The notes: a model not told the origin generated them from the letters alone. A DNA stretch of 50,700 nucleotides from CAYYTU01 sp964474655 (GCA_964474655.1 CAYYTU010000016.1:1-50700), one strand, 5' to 3'; shown: positions 16,774-25,067, numbered from the stretch's first letter. Numbers and translations: made by a program.

Positions 16774-17841
16774 TCACAGCACCTCTCTCACCACCCAATC
16801 GCCCATCTCCGCCGTACCGACGGTGTGCGTACCCGGCGCCGCGATGTCGGGCGTGCGGTAGCCCTCGGCCAGCGCCGCCGCGACCGCGTCCTCGACGGCC
16901 TGGGCCTCGTCCGTCAGCTCCAACGAGTGGCGCAGCAACATCGCCACGCTCAGGATCGTGGCCAGCGGGTTGGCGATACCCTGCCCCATGATGTCGGGAG
17001 CGCTGCCATGGATCGGCTCGTAGACGCCGAACGCACCCTCCGCCAGCGAGGCCGAGGGCAACATCCCCATCGAGCCGGACAGCATCGAGGCCTCGTCGGT
17101 CAGAATGTCGCCGAACATATTGGCCGTCAGGATCACGTCGAAGTCGGCCGGACGGCGCAAGAGGTGCATCGCCGCCGCGTCGATCAGCACGTGCTCCAAG
17201 GTCACGTCGGGATAATCCGCCGCCACCTCGGTCACGACCTGGCGCCAGAGCCGCGAGGCCGCCAGCACGTTGGCCTTGTCGGCTGAGGCGACCTTGCCGT
17301 CGCGCTGCTGCGCCAGGCGGAAGGCGGTGTGCGCGATGCGTCGAACCTCATCGGCGGTGTAGCGCATCATATCATACGCCGTCGGATCTTCCGCCGTAGC
17401 CTCCTTCCGTGCGCCGAAGTAGATGCCGCCGGTCAGCTCGCGTACCACCAGCAGATCGACGCCCTCCAACCGTTCGGGCCGCAGCGGCGAGGCGTCCATC
17501 AGCGCCGGGTAGACGTGAATGGGGCGCAGGTTGGCAAACAGCCCCAGCCCCTTACGCAGGCCCAGCAGACCCTGCTCGGGGCGCACCTCGGCCGTCGGGT
17601 CGGACCATTTGGGGCCGCCGACAGCGCCCATCAGCACCGCGTCGGCGCGACGACAGGCCTCCATCGTGGCCTCCGGCAGCGGATCGCCGGTGGCGTCGAT
17701 GGCGCAGCCGCCGATCAGCGCCTCCTCGAACGTGAACTGGTGGCCGTAGCGCTCCGCCACCGCCTCCAAGACCTTAACGCCCTCGGCCACGACCTCTGGC
17801 CCGATACCGTCGCCGGGCAACGTCGTAATATGTGCTTGCAT
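16774..17841 (-). CDS. leuB: 3-isopropylmalate dehydrogenase
   Basis: This NAD-dependent oxidative decarboxylase acts on 3-isopropylmalate in leucine synthesis and, in a CimA pathway, on 3-methylmalate for isoleucine. The 355-residue length is typical. The start ITTLPGDGIGPEVVAEG, the substrate region LLVVRELTGGIYFG, the catalytic TAFRLAQQRDGKVASADKANVL, and the metal-site MFGDILTDEASML with GSAPDIMGQGIANP are all present. AGGAGG precedes the ATG. cimA lies 20 bp upstream. Confidence 0.97.
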   Translation of the reverse strand: MQAHITTLPGDGIGPEVVAEGVKVLEAVAERYGHQFTFEEALIGGCAIDATGDPLPEATMEACRRADAVLMGAVGGPKWSDPTAEVRPEQGLLGLRKGLGLFANLRPIHVYPALMDASPLRPERLEGVDLLVVRELTGGIYFGARKEATAEDPTAYDMMRYTADEVRRIAHTAFRLAQQRDGKVASADKANVLAASRLWRQVVTEVAADYPDVTLEHVLIDAAAMHLLRRPADFDVILTANMFGDILTDEASMLSGSMGMLPSASLAEGAFGVYEPIHGSAPDIMGQGIANPLATILSVAMLLRHSLELTDEAQAVEDAVAAALAEGYRTPDIAAPGTHTVGTAEMGDWVVREVL

Positions 17842-17861
17842 TGAATCCTCCTCCCACCAAC

Positions 17862-19457
17862 CTACCGGCCTACTGCCGTCAACCCATATTCTACCGCATC
17901 TGCCAGCGCCAGCCAGCTGGCCTCGATGATGTTGGCCGAAGCGCCGACCGTGGTCCAGCGATCCGTCTCGTTCTGCATGTCGATCAGCACGCGCGTCGTG
18001 GCCGCCGTCCCCTGGTCGCCATCCAGGATGTGGACTTTGTAGTCGGCCAGGTCGAACGCGGCCAGATGCGGGTAGGTCGGCACCAGCGCCTTGCGCAGCG
18101 CTGCATCCAGCGCATTGACCGGCCCGTTCCCCTCGGCCACCATGTGGAACTCCTCGTCGCCCACGCGCACCTTGATGGTCGCCTCGGCGAAGAGCCCGCG
18201 CCCCTCGCGGTGCTCGACCACGACCATAAAGTCCTCCATCTCGAACGGGGGCTCGTAATCCGGTTCGGCGCGCCGGAGCAACATCTCCACCGAGCCCTCA
18301 GCCCCCTCGAAGGTGAAGCCGCGATGCTCCAGCTGCTTGATGGTGCGGAGCACGCCGGAGAGATCCTCCAGATTCTCGTGAGGGATGCCGAGATCCTCGG
18401 CCTTGCTGCGCAAGTTTCCGCGCCCAGAAAGCTCCGAGACGAGCACGCGCGACCGGTTGCCCACCAGCGCCGGATCGATGTGCTGGTAGCTCTGCGCGTT
18501 GCGCCGCATAGCCGAGACGTGGATACCGCCCTTGTGCGCGAAAGCGCTCCGGCCCACGAAGGCCGCCTGGCGGTAGAGTGTCTGGTTGGCGACGGAGGCG
18601 ACAGCTCGCGCCGTGCGCGTCAGGTGCTTCAGGCGGTCGACCTCCAGGGCCTCTTGGCCCATCTTCAAATTCAAATTGGGAATCAGCGAGCAGAGATTGG
18701 CGTTGCCGCAGCGCTCGCCGTAGCCGTTCATCGTGCCCTGCACGTGCGTGGCGCCGGCGCGGACGGCCGCCAGGCTGTTCGCCACCGCCATCTCACCGTC
18801 GTTGTGCGCGTGGATGCCCACTCGCACGTCCGGGAAGGCCTCTCGTACCTCGCGCGTGATCTCCTCGATCTCCCAGGGCATCGAGCCGCCATTGGTATCG
18901 CAGAGCACCAGCGCGTCGGCGCCGCCCTCGACGGCGGCCCGCAGCGTGTCCAGCGTATAGTCGGGATCGGCTTTGTAGCCATCGTAGAAATGCTCGGCGT
19001 CGTAGATCACCTCACGGCCATGCCCTGAGCATGTCGAAGGGCCACGGCCTTTCAGATAAGCCACGCTCTCCCGGATGATGCGCAGGTTCTCCTCCGGCGT
19101 CGTGCGCAGCACATCCTCCACGTGGAGCATCCAGGTCTTGCCCACCAGGGTCACGACCGGCGTCTCCGCCTCCACCAGCGCCTGGATGTTGGCGTCCTCC
19201 GCGGGCGTGCTGCCCACCCGGCAGGTGCTGCCGAACGCGGTCACTCGAACCTGCTCCAGGTCCAGATCGCGCACGCGGCGGAAGTAGGCGGCGTCCTTGG
19301 GGTTCGAGCCCGGCCAGCCGCCCTCGACGTAGTGCACGCCCAGCCGATCCAGAATGCGTGTGATCTTCAGCTTGTCGTCTACCGAAAGGGAGATACCCTC
19401 TCCCTGAGTTCCATCGCGTAATGTCGTGTCATAAAGCAAAACGTTTGGCTCGTTCAT
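17862..19457 (-). CDS. cimA: (R)-citramalate synthase with an in-frame palindrome insertion
   Basis: CimA condenses pyruvate and acetyl-CoA to citramalate, the first step of the threonine-independent route to isoleucine. Its start VLLYDTTLRDGTQGEGISLS and the EGGWPGSNPKD motif distinguish it from LeuA (GEQSPG, EAGFPVSS). The HxH metal site is in GIHAHNDGEMAVAN, and the C-terminal LeuA-dimer regulatory domain begins near 400. I chose the ATG at 19457 (AGGAGG upstream; 531 residues); a longer reading begins within leuD. Ten extra codons (about residues 137-146, GPSTCSGHGR) interrupt a conserved stretch that reads ...YLKGREVIYDAEHF when they are removed; these arise from a repeat insertion. Confidence 0.95.
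   Translation of the reverse strand: MNEPNVLLYDTTLRDGTQGEGISLSVDDKLKITRILDRLGVHYVEGGWPGSNPKDAAYFRRVRDLDLEQVRVTAFGSTCRVGSTPAEDANIQALVEAETPVVTLVGKTWMLHVEDVLRTTPEENLRIIRESVAYLKGRGPSTCSGHGREVIYDAEHFYDGYKADPDYTLDTLRAAVEGGADALVLCDTNGGSMPWEIEEITREVREAFPDVRVGIHAHNDGEMAVANSLAAVRAGATHVQGTMNGYGERCGNANLCSLIPNLNLKMGQEALEVDRLKHLTRTARAVASVANQTLYRQAAFVGRSAFAHKGGIHVSAMRRNAQSYQHIDPALVGNRSRVLVSELSGRGNLRSKAEDLGIPHENLEDLSGVLRTIKQLEHRGFTFEGAEGSVEMLLRRAEPDYEPPFEMEDFMVVVEHREGRGLFAEATIKVRVGDEEFHMVAEGNGPVNALDAALRKALVPTYPHLAAFDLADYKVHILDGDQGTAATTRVLIDMQNETDRWTTVGASANIIEASWLALADAVEYGLTAVGR
19013..19049 (-). repeat. 23-bp palindromic mini-insertion inside cimA, flanked by 7-bp direct repeats
   Basis: A 23-bp insert (19020-19042) is bounded by GCCCT and AGGGC inverted ends and has the core CCCTTCGACATGCTCAGGG, similar to a palindrome found dispersed in many bacterial genomes. 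On either side sits the same 7 bp (CACGGCC on the plus strand, 19013-19019 and 19043-19049). Insert plus one duplicate equals 30 bp, ten codons, so the frame is kept. Confidence 0.8.
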
Positions 19458-19471
19458 CTTCTCCTCCTGGT

Positions 19472-19506
19472 GTTCGTCATTCGTCATTCGTCATTCGCCA
19501 TTCGTC
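19472..19506. repeat. Octamer tandem repeat at the leuD-cimA junction
   Basis: Four units of TTCGTCAT / TTCGCCAT lie across the leuD stop. They encode the last residues of leuD (MANDE) and would encode an N-terminal extension of cimA (MTNDEHQE) if the longer cimA start were used. The unit matches the repeat at the ilvD end. Confidence 0.75.
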
Positions 19507-19984
19507 CTCGCGTGTAGGGCACCAACCCGCCAGCCTCGATGATCCCCATAATGAACTCGGGGAACGGCGCTGTGCGATACGTCCGTCCGGTGCGGTGGTT
19601 GGTAATGGTGCCGGCGCGCAGATCGACGGTCAGTCGATCACCCGCCTCGGTTTCCTCCACAGCCTCAGAGCATTCCAGGATCGGCAAGCCGATGTTGATG
19701 GCGTTGCGATAGAAGATGCGAGCGAAACTCTCGGCGATGACGCACGAGACACCAGCGCCCTTGATCGCCAGCGGCGCGTGCTCCCGCGAGGAGCCACAGC
19801 CGAAGTTCTCGCCGGCGACAATTATGTCCCCTGATGCAACGTCCTCGGCGAAGTCGGCGTCGATGTCCTCCATACAATGACGTGCCAGCGCCTCCGCGGT
19901 GGAGACGTTCAGATAGCGCGCCGGGATGATGGCGTCGGTGTCGACGTGATCGCCGTATGTCCAGGTGTTACCTTCAATAAGCAC
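19484..19984 (-). CDS. leuD: 3-isopropylmalate dehydratase small subunit
   Basis: LeuD is the swivelling small subunit that completes the LeuC aconitase-type enzyme. The 166-residue length is that of the compact archaeal-type small subunit. Conserved are GDHVDTDAIIPARYL (near 11-25), ENFGCGSSREHAPLAIKGAG, and the short NHRTGRTYRTAPFP tail. The start is GTG at 19984 with GGAGGAG about 5 bases upstream. Its C-terminus is made by the octamer repeat. Confidence 0.96.
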   Translation of the reverse strand: MLIEGNTWTYGDHVDTDAIIPARYLNVSTAEALARHCMEDIDADFAEDVASGDIIVAGENFGCGSSREHAPLAIKGAGVSCVIAESFARIFYRNAINIGLPILECSEAVEETEAGDRLTVDLRAGTITNHRTGRTYRTAPFPEFIMGIIEAGGLVPYTRGRMANDE

Positions 19985-20040
19985 AGTCTCCTCCAGTTAC
20001 GGAATACGTTTTACGCATTACGTATTGCGTGAAACGTAAA

Positions 20041-21339
20041 CTACAGGTCGTCCGGATGTACGATGCGTCCCGCCACCGCTGATGCCCCGGCGACGGCTGG
20101 TCCCGTCAGATAGACCTCGCTATCCGGGTGGCCCATGCGCCCGCGGAAGTTGCGGTTGGTGGTGCTCACCGCCCGCTCGCCGCTGGCCAGGACGCCCATA
20201 TGACCACCCAGGCACGGACCACAGGTCGGCGTGCTGACGACGGCACCAGCCTCAATGAACGTCTCGACCAGCCCCTCGCGCAGCGCGTCCAGATAGACCT
20301 GCTGCGTGCCGGGAATGACGATACAGCGCACGCCCGAATGGACCTGCTTTCCATCCAGCACCTCGGCGGCGACGCGCAAGTCGTCCAGGCGCCCGTTGGT
20401 GCAGGAGCCGATCACCACCTGGTCGATGGGCACATCGCCGGCCTCGCTGACCGGGCGGACGTTCTCCGGCAGGTGCGGGAAGGCGACCACCGGCTCCAGG
20501 TCGCTCGCGTCGATCTCCAGCACGCGGCTGTACTCGGCGTCGGGGTCCGCGTCGTAAGCGACGTAGCTGCGCGAGACGCGGTCATCCACGTAGGCACGGG
20601 TCGCCTCGTCGACGGCGAAGAGCCCGGCCTTACCGCCGGCCTCGATGGCCATGTTCGCCATCGTGAAGCGGTCGGCCATTGACAGCGCATCGACCACCGG
20701 CCCGGCGAACTCGAGCGCTTGATAGAGCGCGCCGCTGACACCGATCTCGCCGATGGTATGCAAGATCAGGTCCTTGCCACCGACCCAGGGCTGCAGCTCG
20801 CCCCGATAGACGACGCGGATCGTCTCCGGCACGCGCAGCCAGACCTGGCCCGTGGCCATCGCCACGCCGATGTCGGTGGAGCCCATGCCGGTGGCGAAGG
20901 CGCCCAGCGCCCCATAGGTGCAGGTGTGGGAATCGGCGCCGACGACGATCTCGCCCGGCGCCACCAAGCCCTGCTCCGGCAGCAGCACGTGCTCGATGCC
21001 CATCTGGCCCACGTCGAAGTGGTGGGTAAGGCTATGTTTCTGAGCGAACTCGCGCACGAAACGACACTGCTCGGCCGACTTGATGTCCTTGTTCGGTGCG
21101 AAGTGATCGGCCACCAGCGCCACCCGCTCGGGGTCGAAGACCTCCTCAGCCCCCATATTCTCGAACAGATTCTTGAATTCCCGGATAGCGATCGGCGCCG
21201 TGATGTCGTTCGCCAGCACCATATCCACCGCTGCCTCCACCAGGTCGCCGGGCCACACCCCATTTTTACGGGGCACAGGGTTCCCCTGGCCGTCCACCAG
21301 GTGGGCGGCGATAATCTTCTCTGCGATTGTATGTCCCAT
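20041..21339 (-). CDS. leuC: 3-isopropylmalate dehydratase large subunit
   Basis: LeuC carries the 4Fe-4S cluster of isopropylmalate isomerase and, with CimA present, should also isomerise citramalate. The 432-residue length matches the archaeal/homoaconitase-type large subunit, shorter than the ~465 of enterobacterial LeuC. Cluster Cys are in VVIGSCTNGRLDDL and TPTCGPCLGGH. Other motifs are GADSHTCTYGALGAFATGMG near 130 and the start MGHTIAEKIIAAH. The following gap to leuD (19985-20040) contains degenerate TACG-rich repeats. Confidence 0.97.
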   Translation of the reverse strand: MGHTIAEKIIAAHLVDGQGNPVPRKNGVWPGDLVEAAVDMVLANDITAPIAIREFKNLFENMGAEEVFDPERVALVADHFAPNKDIKSAEQCRFVREFAQKHSLTHHFDVGQMGIEHVLLPEQGLVAPGEIVVGADSHTCTYGALGAFATGMGSTDIGVAMATGQVWLRVPETIRVVYRGELQPWVGGKDLILHTIGEIGVSGALYQALEFAGPVVDALSMADRFTMANMAIEAGGKAGLFAVDEATRAYVDDRVSRSYVAYDADPDAEYSRVLEIDASDLEPVVAFPHLPENVRPVSEAGDVPIDQVVIGSCTNGRLDDLRVAAEVLDGKQVHSGVRCIVIPGTQQVYLDALREGLVETFIEAGAVVSTPTCGPCLGGHMGVLASGERAVSTTNRNFRGRMGHPDSEVYLTGPAVAGASAVAGRIVHPDDL

Positions 21340-21369
21340 AATTAGTTCGGTGTTCTGATTTTCACCACG

Positions 21370-21573
21370 TTACCGTCTTCGCTCGTTGAGCAGACCAGCG
21401 CCGCACCACTTTGCGGCCCAGCCTCGGGGTTCGGCGAATTTCTTGCCGTTTCCGTTGCTCTTCACAGCTTTGGATCGACCCTGGCTCGTGCCCAGGCCAT
21501 GTCCACACCACTTCGCGGCCCAGCCACGCGGCTCGGCGAACTTCTTCTCGTTGCGACCATATTGCGTGTTCAT
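21370..21573 (-). CDS. 67-residue protein with a duplicated KKFAEPRGWAAKWCG motif
   Basis: I do not recognise this protein. It consists of two copies of KKFAEPRGWAAKWCGxGL (residues 10-27 and 43-60) joined by a Ser/Gly/Lys linker (GTSQGRSKAVKSNGNG) and a basic tail. A strong AGGAGGGA site precedes the ATG. The two copies differ at eight synonymous codon positions (for example CCG/CCC, CGT/CGA, TGT/TGC) but at no residue of the 15-residue core, so protein sequence has been under selection. Each copy has two Trp and one Cys; no membrane segment or signal peptide is present. It lies between leuA and leuC, in the same direction, 31 bp before leuC, so it is co-transcribed with them. The basic Trp/Cys motif might bind a nucleic acid or a cofactor, but this is a guess. 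Confidence 0.8.
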   Translation of the reverse strand: MNTQYGRNEKKFAEPRGWAAKWCGHGLGTSQGRSKAVKSNGNGKKFAEPRGWAAKWCGAGLLNERRR

Positions 21574-21594
21574 CTTTCCCTCCTGAGGGAATAA

Positions 21595-21712
21595 TAAGTA
21601 AAACGTAATGCGTAATGCGTCATGCGTTATGCGTCATGCGTCAAACGTAATCTAATCTCCCAGCCTACCAACCTACCAATTTACCAATCTACTACTCTAC
21701 CAAACTCCCAAC
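21595..21712. repeat. Two adjacent low-complexity tandem repeats between leuA and orf67
   Basis: Positions 21598-21650 are units of the form (c)GTAATGC / GTCATGC; positions 21660-21718 are units of the form CTACCAAc / tTACCAAt. Both are degenerate 7-8-mers. They occupy nearly the whole gap and run into the last codons of leuA. Confidence 0.7.
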
Positions 21713-23293
21713 CTACCCTCCCCGTGCGTCCTGGCGGGCGGCGATCAGGCGGTTGAGCGCGAACATGTAGGCCTTGGCGCTGGCCGCGATGATGTCGGTG
21801 TCGGCGCCGTGACCGCTGAAGACCTGGCGCTTGTCGCCGTTCACCGGCTCCTCGGCCTGGATGCGGATGGTCACCCGGCCCACGGCGTCGATGCCCTCGG
21901 TCACCGCCTGGATCGAGAACTCGATCAGCTCGTTCGGCTCGCCGATGACGCGGTTGATGGCGCGATAGACGGCGTCCACCGGCCCGGTGCCGTGGTTGGC
22001 GTCGCAGACGACCTCGCCGTCGGGCTGCCGGATGCGCACGGTGGCGGTGGGGATGCTCTGATCGCCGCAACTGACCTGGATCTGTTCCAGGTGATAGGCC
22101 TCGTCGAAGAACATCTGCACCTCGTCGGCCACAATGGCCTCCAGGTCGCGGGTGTCGACCGTCTTCTTCTTGTCGGCCACCTCCAGGAAGCGCCGATAGA
22201 CCTGCTCGAACTGCTCATCGCTGAGCGTGTAGCCCAGCTCGGCCAGGCGGTGGCGCAGGCCGTGCCGTCCCGAGCGCGCCGAGAGCACGATGGCCGATTC
22301 CGGGGCGCCGACATCGCGCGGGTTGATGATCTCATAAGTGGTGCGCTCCTTCAGCACGCCGTCCTGGTGGATGCCGGACGAGTGGGCGAAGGCATTGGCG
22401 CCCACGATGGCCTTGTTCGGCTGCACCGGGATGCTCGTCAACTGGCTCACCATGCGGCTGACCGGGTAGATGCGTCGCGAATCGACGTTCGTATCCAGCC
22501 CGAAGAGATCGCGGCGGGTGCGCAGCGCCATCACCACCTCCTCCATCGAGGTGTTGCCCGCCCGCTCGCCGATGCCGTTGACCGTGACCTCGACCTGACG
22601 GGCGCCGTTGCGCACCCCGGCCAGCGTGTTGGCCGTCGCCATCCCCAGGTCGTTGTGGCAGTGGACCGAGATGATGGCCTGGTCGATGTTGGGCACGTTA
22701 TCGACGATGCCCCCGATCAGCGCCCCAAATTCCTCCGGCGAGGTGTAGCCGGTGGTATCTGGGATGTTGACCACCGTGGCGCCGGCCTCAATGACGGCCT
22801 CCAGCACGCGGTAAAGGTACTCCGGATCGGCGCGGCCGGCGTCCTCGGTGTAATACTGCACGTCCTCCACGAACCGCTTGGCGTATTGGACCGCATCCAC
22901 GCCCTGCGCCAGCGCTTCCTCGCGCGTGGTGCGCAGTTTGTACTTGACGTGTACGTCGGAGACGCCAAGCCCGGTGTGAATGCGCGGACACACGGCGCCC
23001 TGGAGCGCCTCGGCCGCGGCGTCGATGTCCTTGCGGTTGGCCCGCGTCAGCCCGCAGATGGTGCAATCGCGGATCTCCCGCGAGATGCGCTGCACCGCCC
23101 GGAAGTCACCGGGCGAGGAAACGGGAAACCCGGCCTCGATGATGTCCACCCCCATCGCCTCCAGCGCGCGGGCGATCTCCAACTTCTCATCGACGTTCAG
23201 CGCCGCCCCGGGCGACTGCTCGCCATCGCGCAGCGTGGTGTCGAAGACGTGTACCTTATCCTTGCTCTTAATGTCAACCCCGCTCTCGTCCAT
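21713..23293 (-). CDS. leuA: 2-isopropylmalate synthase
   Basis: LeuA commits carbon to leucine by joining acetyl-CoA to 2-oxoisovalerate. The 526-residue length is that of the common bacterial form. It shows VHVFDTTLRDGEQSPGAALN, EAGFPVSSPGDF, the metal-binding SVHCHNDLGMATAN, VNGIGERAGN, and the HSSGIHQDG linker region. A C-terminal LeuA-dimer domain (about 390-510) provides leucine feedback inhibition in characterised enzymes. The ATG at 23293 has GGGAGAAAG upstream. Its last codons approach the tandem repeat at 21660-21718. Confidence 0.97.
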   Translation of the reverse strand: MDESGVDIKSKDKVHVFDTTLRDGEQSPGAALNVDEKLEIARALEAMGVDIIEAGFPVSSPGDFRAVQRISREIRDCTICGLTRANRKDIDAAAEALQGAVCPRIHTGLGVSDVHVKYKLRTTREEALAQGVDAVQYAKRFVEDVQYYTEDAGRADPEYLYRVLEAVIEAGATVVNIPDTTGYTSPEEFGALIGGIVDNVPNIDQAIISVHCHNDLGMATANTLAGVRNGARQVEVTVNGIGERAGNTSMEEVVMALRTRRDLFGLDTNVDSRRIYPVSRMVSQLTSIPVQPNKAIVGANAFAHSSGIHQDGVLKERTTYEIINPRDVGAPESAIVLSARSGRHGLRHRLAELGYTLSDEQFEQVYRRFLEVADKKKTVDTRDLEAIVADEVQMFFDEAYHLEQIQVSCGDQSIPTATVRIRQPDGEVVCDANHGTGPVDAVYRAINRVIGEPNELIEFSIQAVTEGIDAVGRVTIRIQAEEPVNGDKRQVFSGHGADTDIIAASAKAYMFALNRLIAARQDARGG

Positions 23294-23304
23294 AACTTTC
23301 TCCC

Positions 23305-23402
23305 TGATAAGTCAAAAGTGGCAAGTGGCAAGTATGCAAGTAACTACCAACCCACAAACTTGCAAACTTGCAAACCTGCAAACTTGCAACTTGCACACTC
23401 CC
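23305..23402. repeat. Octamer tandem repeat between ilvC and leuA
   Basis: The gap contains AAGTGGCA units followed by five to six copies of AAACTTGC / AAACCTGC, differing in sequence from the other junction repeats of the operon but with the same period of about 8 bp. Confidence 0.7.
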
Positions 23403-23406
23403 CGTC

Positions 23407-24459
23407 CTACTCCCAATTCTCCGGTCGCAGCGAACGGACTGCCGCGCCGGCCTGCCACATCTCAGATTCGCGCATCTCGCGCAGTTCCTCCTCCAGCCGC
23501 TCCTTGTAGTCCGGGGCGCTGTTGGCCTCCAGCACGATGCGCGTCTCCTCGCCGGCCACGACGCTCTCGTACAGCTCGTCGAAGACCGGCTCGACCGCCT
23601 CACGGAAGCGATGGCGCCAGTCAAGCGCACCGCGCTGGGCCGTGGTGCTGCAGTTGGCGTACATCCAATCCATCCCGTTCTCGGCCACCAGCCGGATCAG
23701 GCTCTGGGTCAGCTCCTCGACCGTCTCGTTGAAGGCCTCGCTGGGGCTGTGGCCGTGCTCGCGTAGCGTGTCGTACTGCGCCTCCATAAGGCCCGCCAGG
23801 GCACCCATCAGGACACCGCGCTCGCCGGTCAGGTCGCTGTAGACCTCTTTCTCGAAGGTGGTGGGGAAGAGATAGCCGGAGCCGATGGCGACCCCGACCG
23901 CCAGCGCGCGCTCCTCGGCGCGTCCGGTGTAGTCCTGGTGGACGGCGTAGCTGGCGTTGATGCCGCTCCCGGCCAGGAAGTTCCGGCGCACGCTGGTCCC
24001 CGAGCCCTTGGGCGCCACCAGGATCACGTCGAGGTAGTCGGGTGGCACGACGCCGGTCTGGTCGTTGTAGACGACGGAGAAGCCGTGAGAGAAGTAGAGC
24101 GCGTCTCCCGCGCTGAAGTGCGGCTTGATGGTGGGCCACAGCGCCATCTGCCCTGCGTCCGAGACCAGAAATTGGACGATGGTCGCTCGCTCCACTGCTT
24201 CTGTCCAGGGGAAGAGCGTCTCGCCCGGCTCCCAGCCGTCCTCCTGGGCCTTGTTCCACGAGCGCGGACGCTCCGGCGAGCCGCCGACGATGACGTCGAT
24301 GCCGTTCTCCTTCATATTGAGCGCCTGGGCCGGGCCCTGCACGCCGTAACCGAGCACGGCGACTACCTCGTCGCTAAGCACCTCTCGCGCTCTCTCCAGC
24401 GGGAACTCCTCCCGGGTGACGACCTCCTCGACCACACCACCAAAATCAATCTTTGCCAT
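23407..24459 (-). CDS. ilvC: Ketol-acid reductoisomerase (Ilv5-like type)
   Basis: IlvC isomerises and reduces acetolactate and acetohydroxybutyrate with NADPH. I chose the ATG at 24459 (GGAGGAGA upstream), giving 350 residues; an upstream in-frame extension has no ribosome site. The Rossmann motif is VLGYGVQGPAQALN. The catalytic C-terminal domain has VAPKGSGTSVRR, ERGVLMGALAGLMEAQYD, SPSEAFNETVEEL and CSTTAQRGALDW. These stretches resemble the yeast Ilv5 type, also found in Bacteroidota, more than the usual short bacterial type (which has GGTRAGV and similar). ilvN is 113 bp upstream with a strong hairpin in between. Confidence 0.95.
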   Translation of the reverse strand: MAKIDFGGVVEEVVTREEFPLERAREVLSDEVVAVLGYGVQGPAQALNMKENGIDVIVGGSPERPRSWNKAQEDGWEPGETLFPWTEAVERATIVQFLVSDAGQMALWPTIKPHFSAGDALYFSHGFSVVYNDQTGVVPPDYLDVILVAPKGSGTSVRRNFLAGSGINASYAVHQDYTGRAEERALAVGVAIGSGYLFPTTFEKEVYSDLTGERGVLMGALAGLMEAQYDTLREHGHSPSEAFNETVEELTQSLIRLVAENGMDWMYANCSTTAQRGALDWRHRFREAVEPVFDELYESVVAGEETRIVLEANSAPDYKERLEEELREMRESEMWQAGAAVRSLRPENWE

Positions 24460-24506
24460 ATCTCCTCCAAAAGAGTAAAACGTGAAACGTAATGTAAGAC
24501 TGCTCG

Positions 24507-24557
24507 GGCCGGTCTCCCGACCGTGCCCGATCATGTGGCGCGGTTGGGAGACCGGCC
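24507..24557. repeat. 17-bp inverted repeat between ilvN and ilvC
   Basis: GGCCGGTCTCCCGACCG (24507-24523) and CGGTTGGGAGACCGGCC (24541-24557) form a stem of 17 pairs with one mismatch over a 17-nt loop. No T-run follows on either strand, so it is not a standard terminator. It could stabilise the 5' end of the ilvC mRNA after cleavage, or be a palindromic mobile repeat. Confidence 0.75.
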
Positions 24558-24572
24558 ACAGCTCAGACTTGC

Positions 24573-25067
24573 TCACTTGTCACTGCCGTTGTTGCTACCG
24601 CGCGTCATGGCCACGCGGCCGGTGCGCACCATCTCTTCCACGCCGAAGGGCTGAAGCACTTCGAACAGCCCGTCGATCTTATCCTCGGTGCCGGTCACCT
24701 CGACCGTCAGCGAGTCCAGCCCGACGTCGACCACGCGGGCGCGGAACGTCTCCACGATCTGCATCACCTCCGCGCGGTTGCCATTGCGAGCCTCCACCTT
24801 GATCAGCGCCAGGTCGCGGATCACGGCCGGCTGCTCGGTCACGTCCTTGACCTTGATGACGTTGACCAGTTTGTAGAGGTTCTGCACCACCTTCTCGGTA
24901 TCAGTGCGCTCGCCGTCGACCACGATGGTCATCCGCGAGACGCCCGGTTCCTCCGTGTGTCCGACGGTCAGGCTTTCGATGTTGAAGGCGCGCCGTCGGA
25001 ACAGGCTGGCGACGCGGTTCAACACACCCGGTTTGTCCTCAACCCATGCCACTAATGTACGATCCAT
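24573..25067 (-). CDS. ilvN: Acetolactate synthase small (regulatory) subunit
   Basis: The 164-residue regulatory subunit binds valine through its N-terminal ACT domain (about 1-75: TLVAWVEDKPGVLNRVASLFRRRAFNIESLTVGHTE region) and activates IlvB. The C-terminal half has EVTGTEDKIDGLFEVLQPFGVEEMVRTGRVAM, typical for the family. AGGAGAG precedes the ATG. It follows ilvB by 42 bp. Confidence 0.96.
   Translation of the reverse strand: MDRTLVAWVEDKPGVLNRVASLFRRRAFNIESLTVGHTEEPGVSRMTIVVDGERTDTEKVVQNLYKLVNVIKVKDVTEQPAVIRDLALIKVEARNGNRAEVMQIVETFRARVVDVGLDSLTVEVTGTEDKIDGLFEVLQPFGVEEMVRTGRVAMTRGSNNGSDK

Noticed and set aside
19457..19487. The longer cimA start within leuD
   Set aside because: The extension is encoded by the tandem repeat, and AGGAGG is placed for the ATG at 19457.
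12936..19506. A CRISPR array from the short tandem repeats
   Set aside because: Units are 7-8 bp without spacers, and no cas genes are present.
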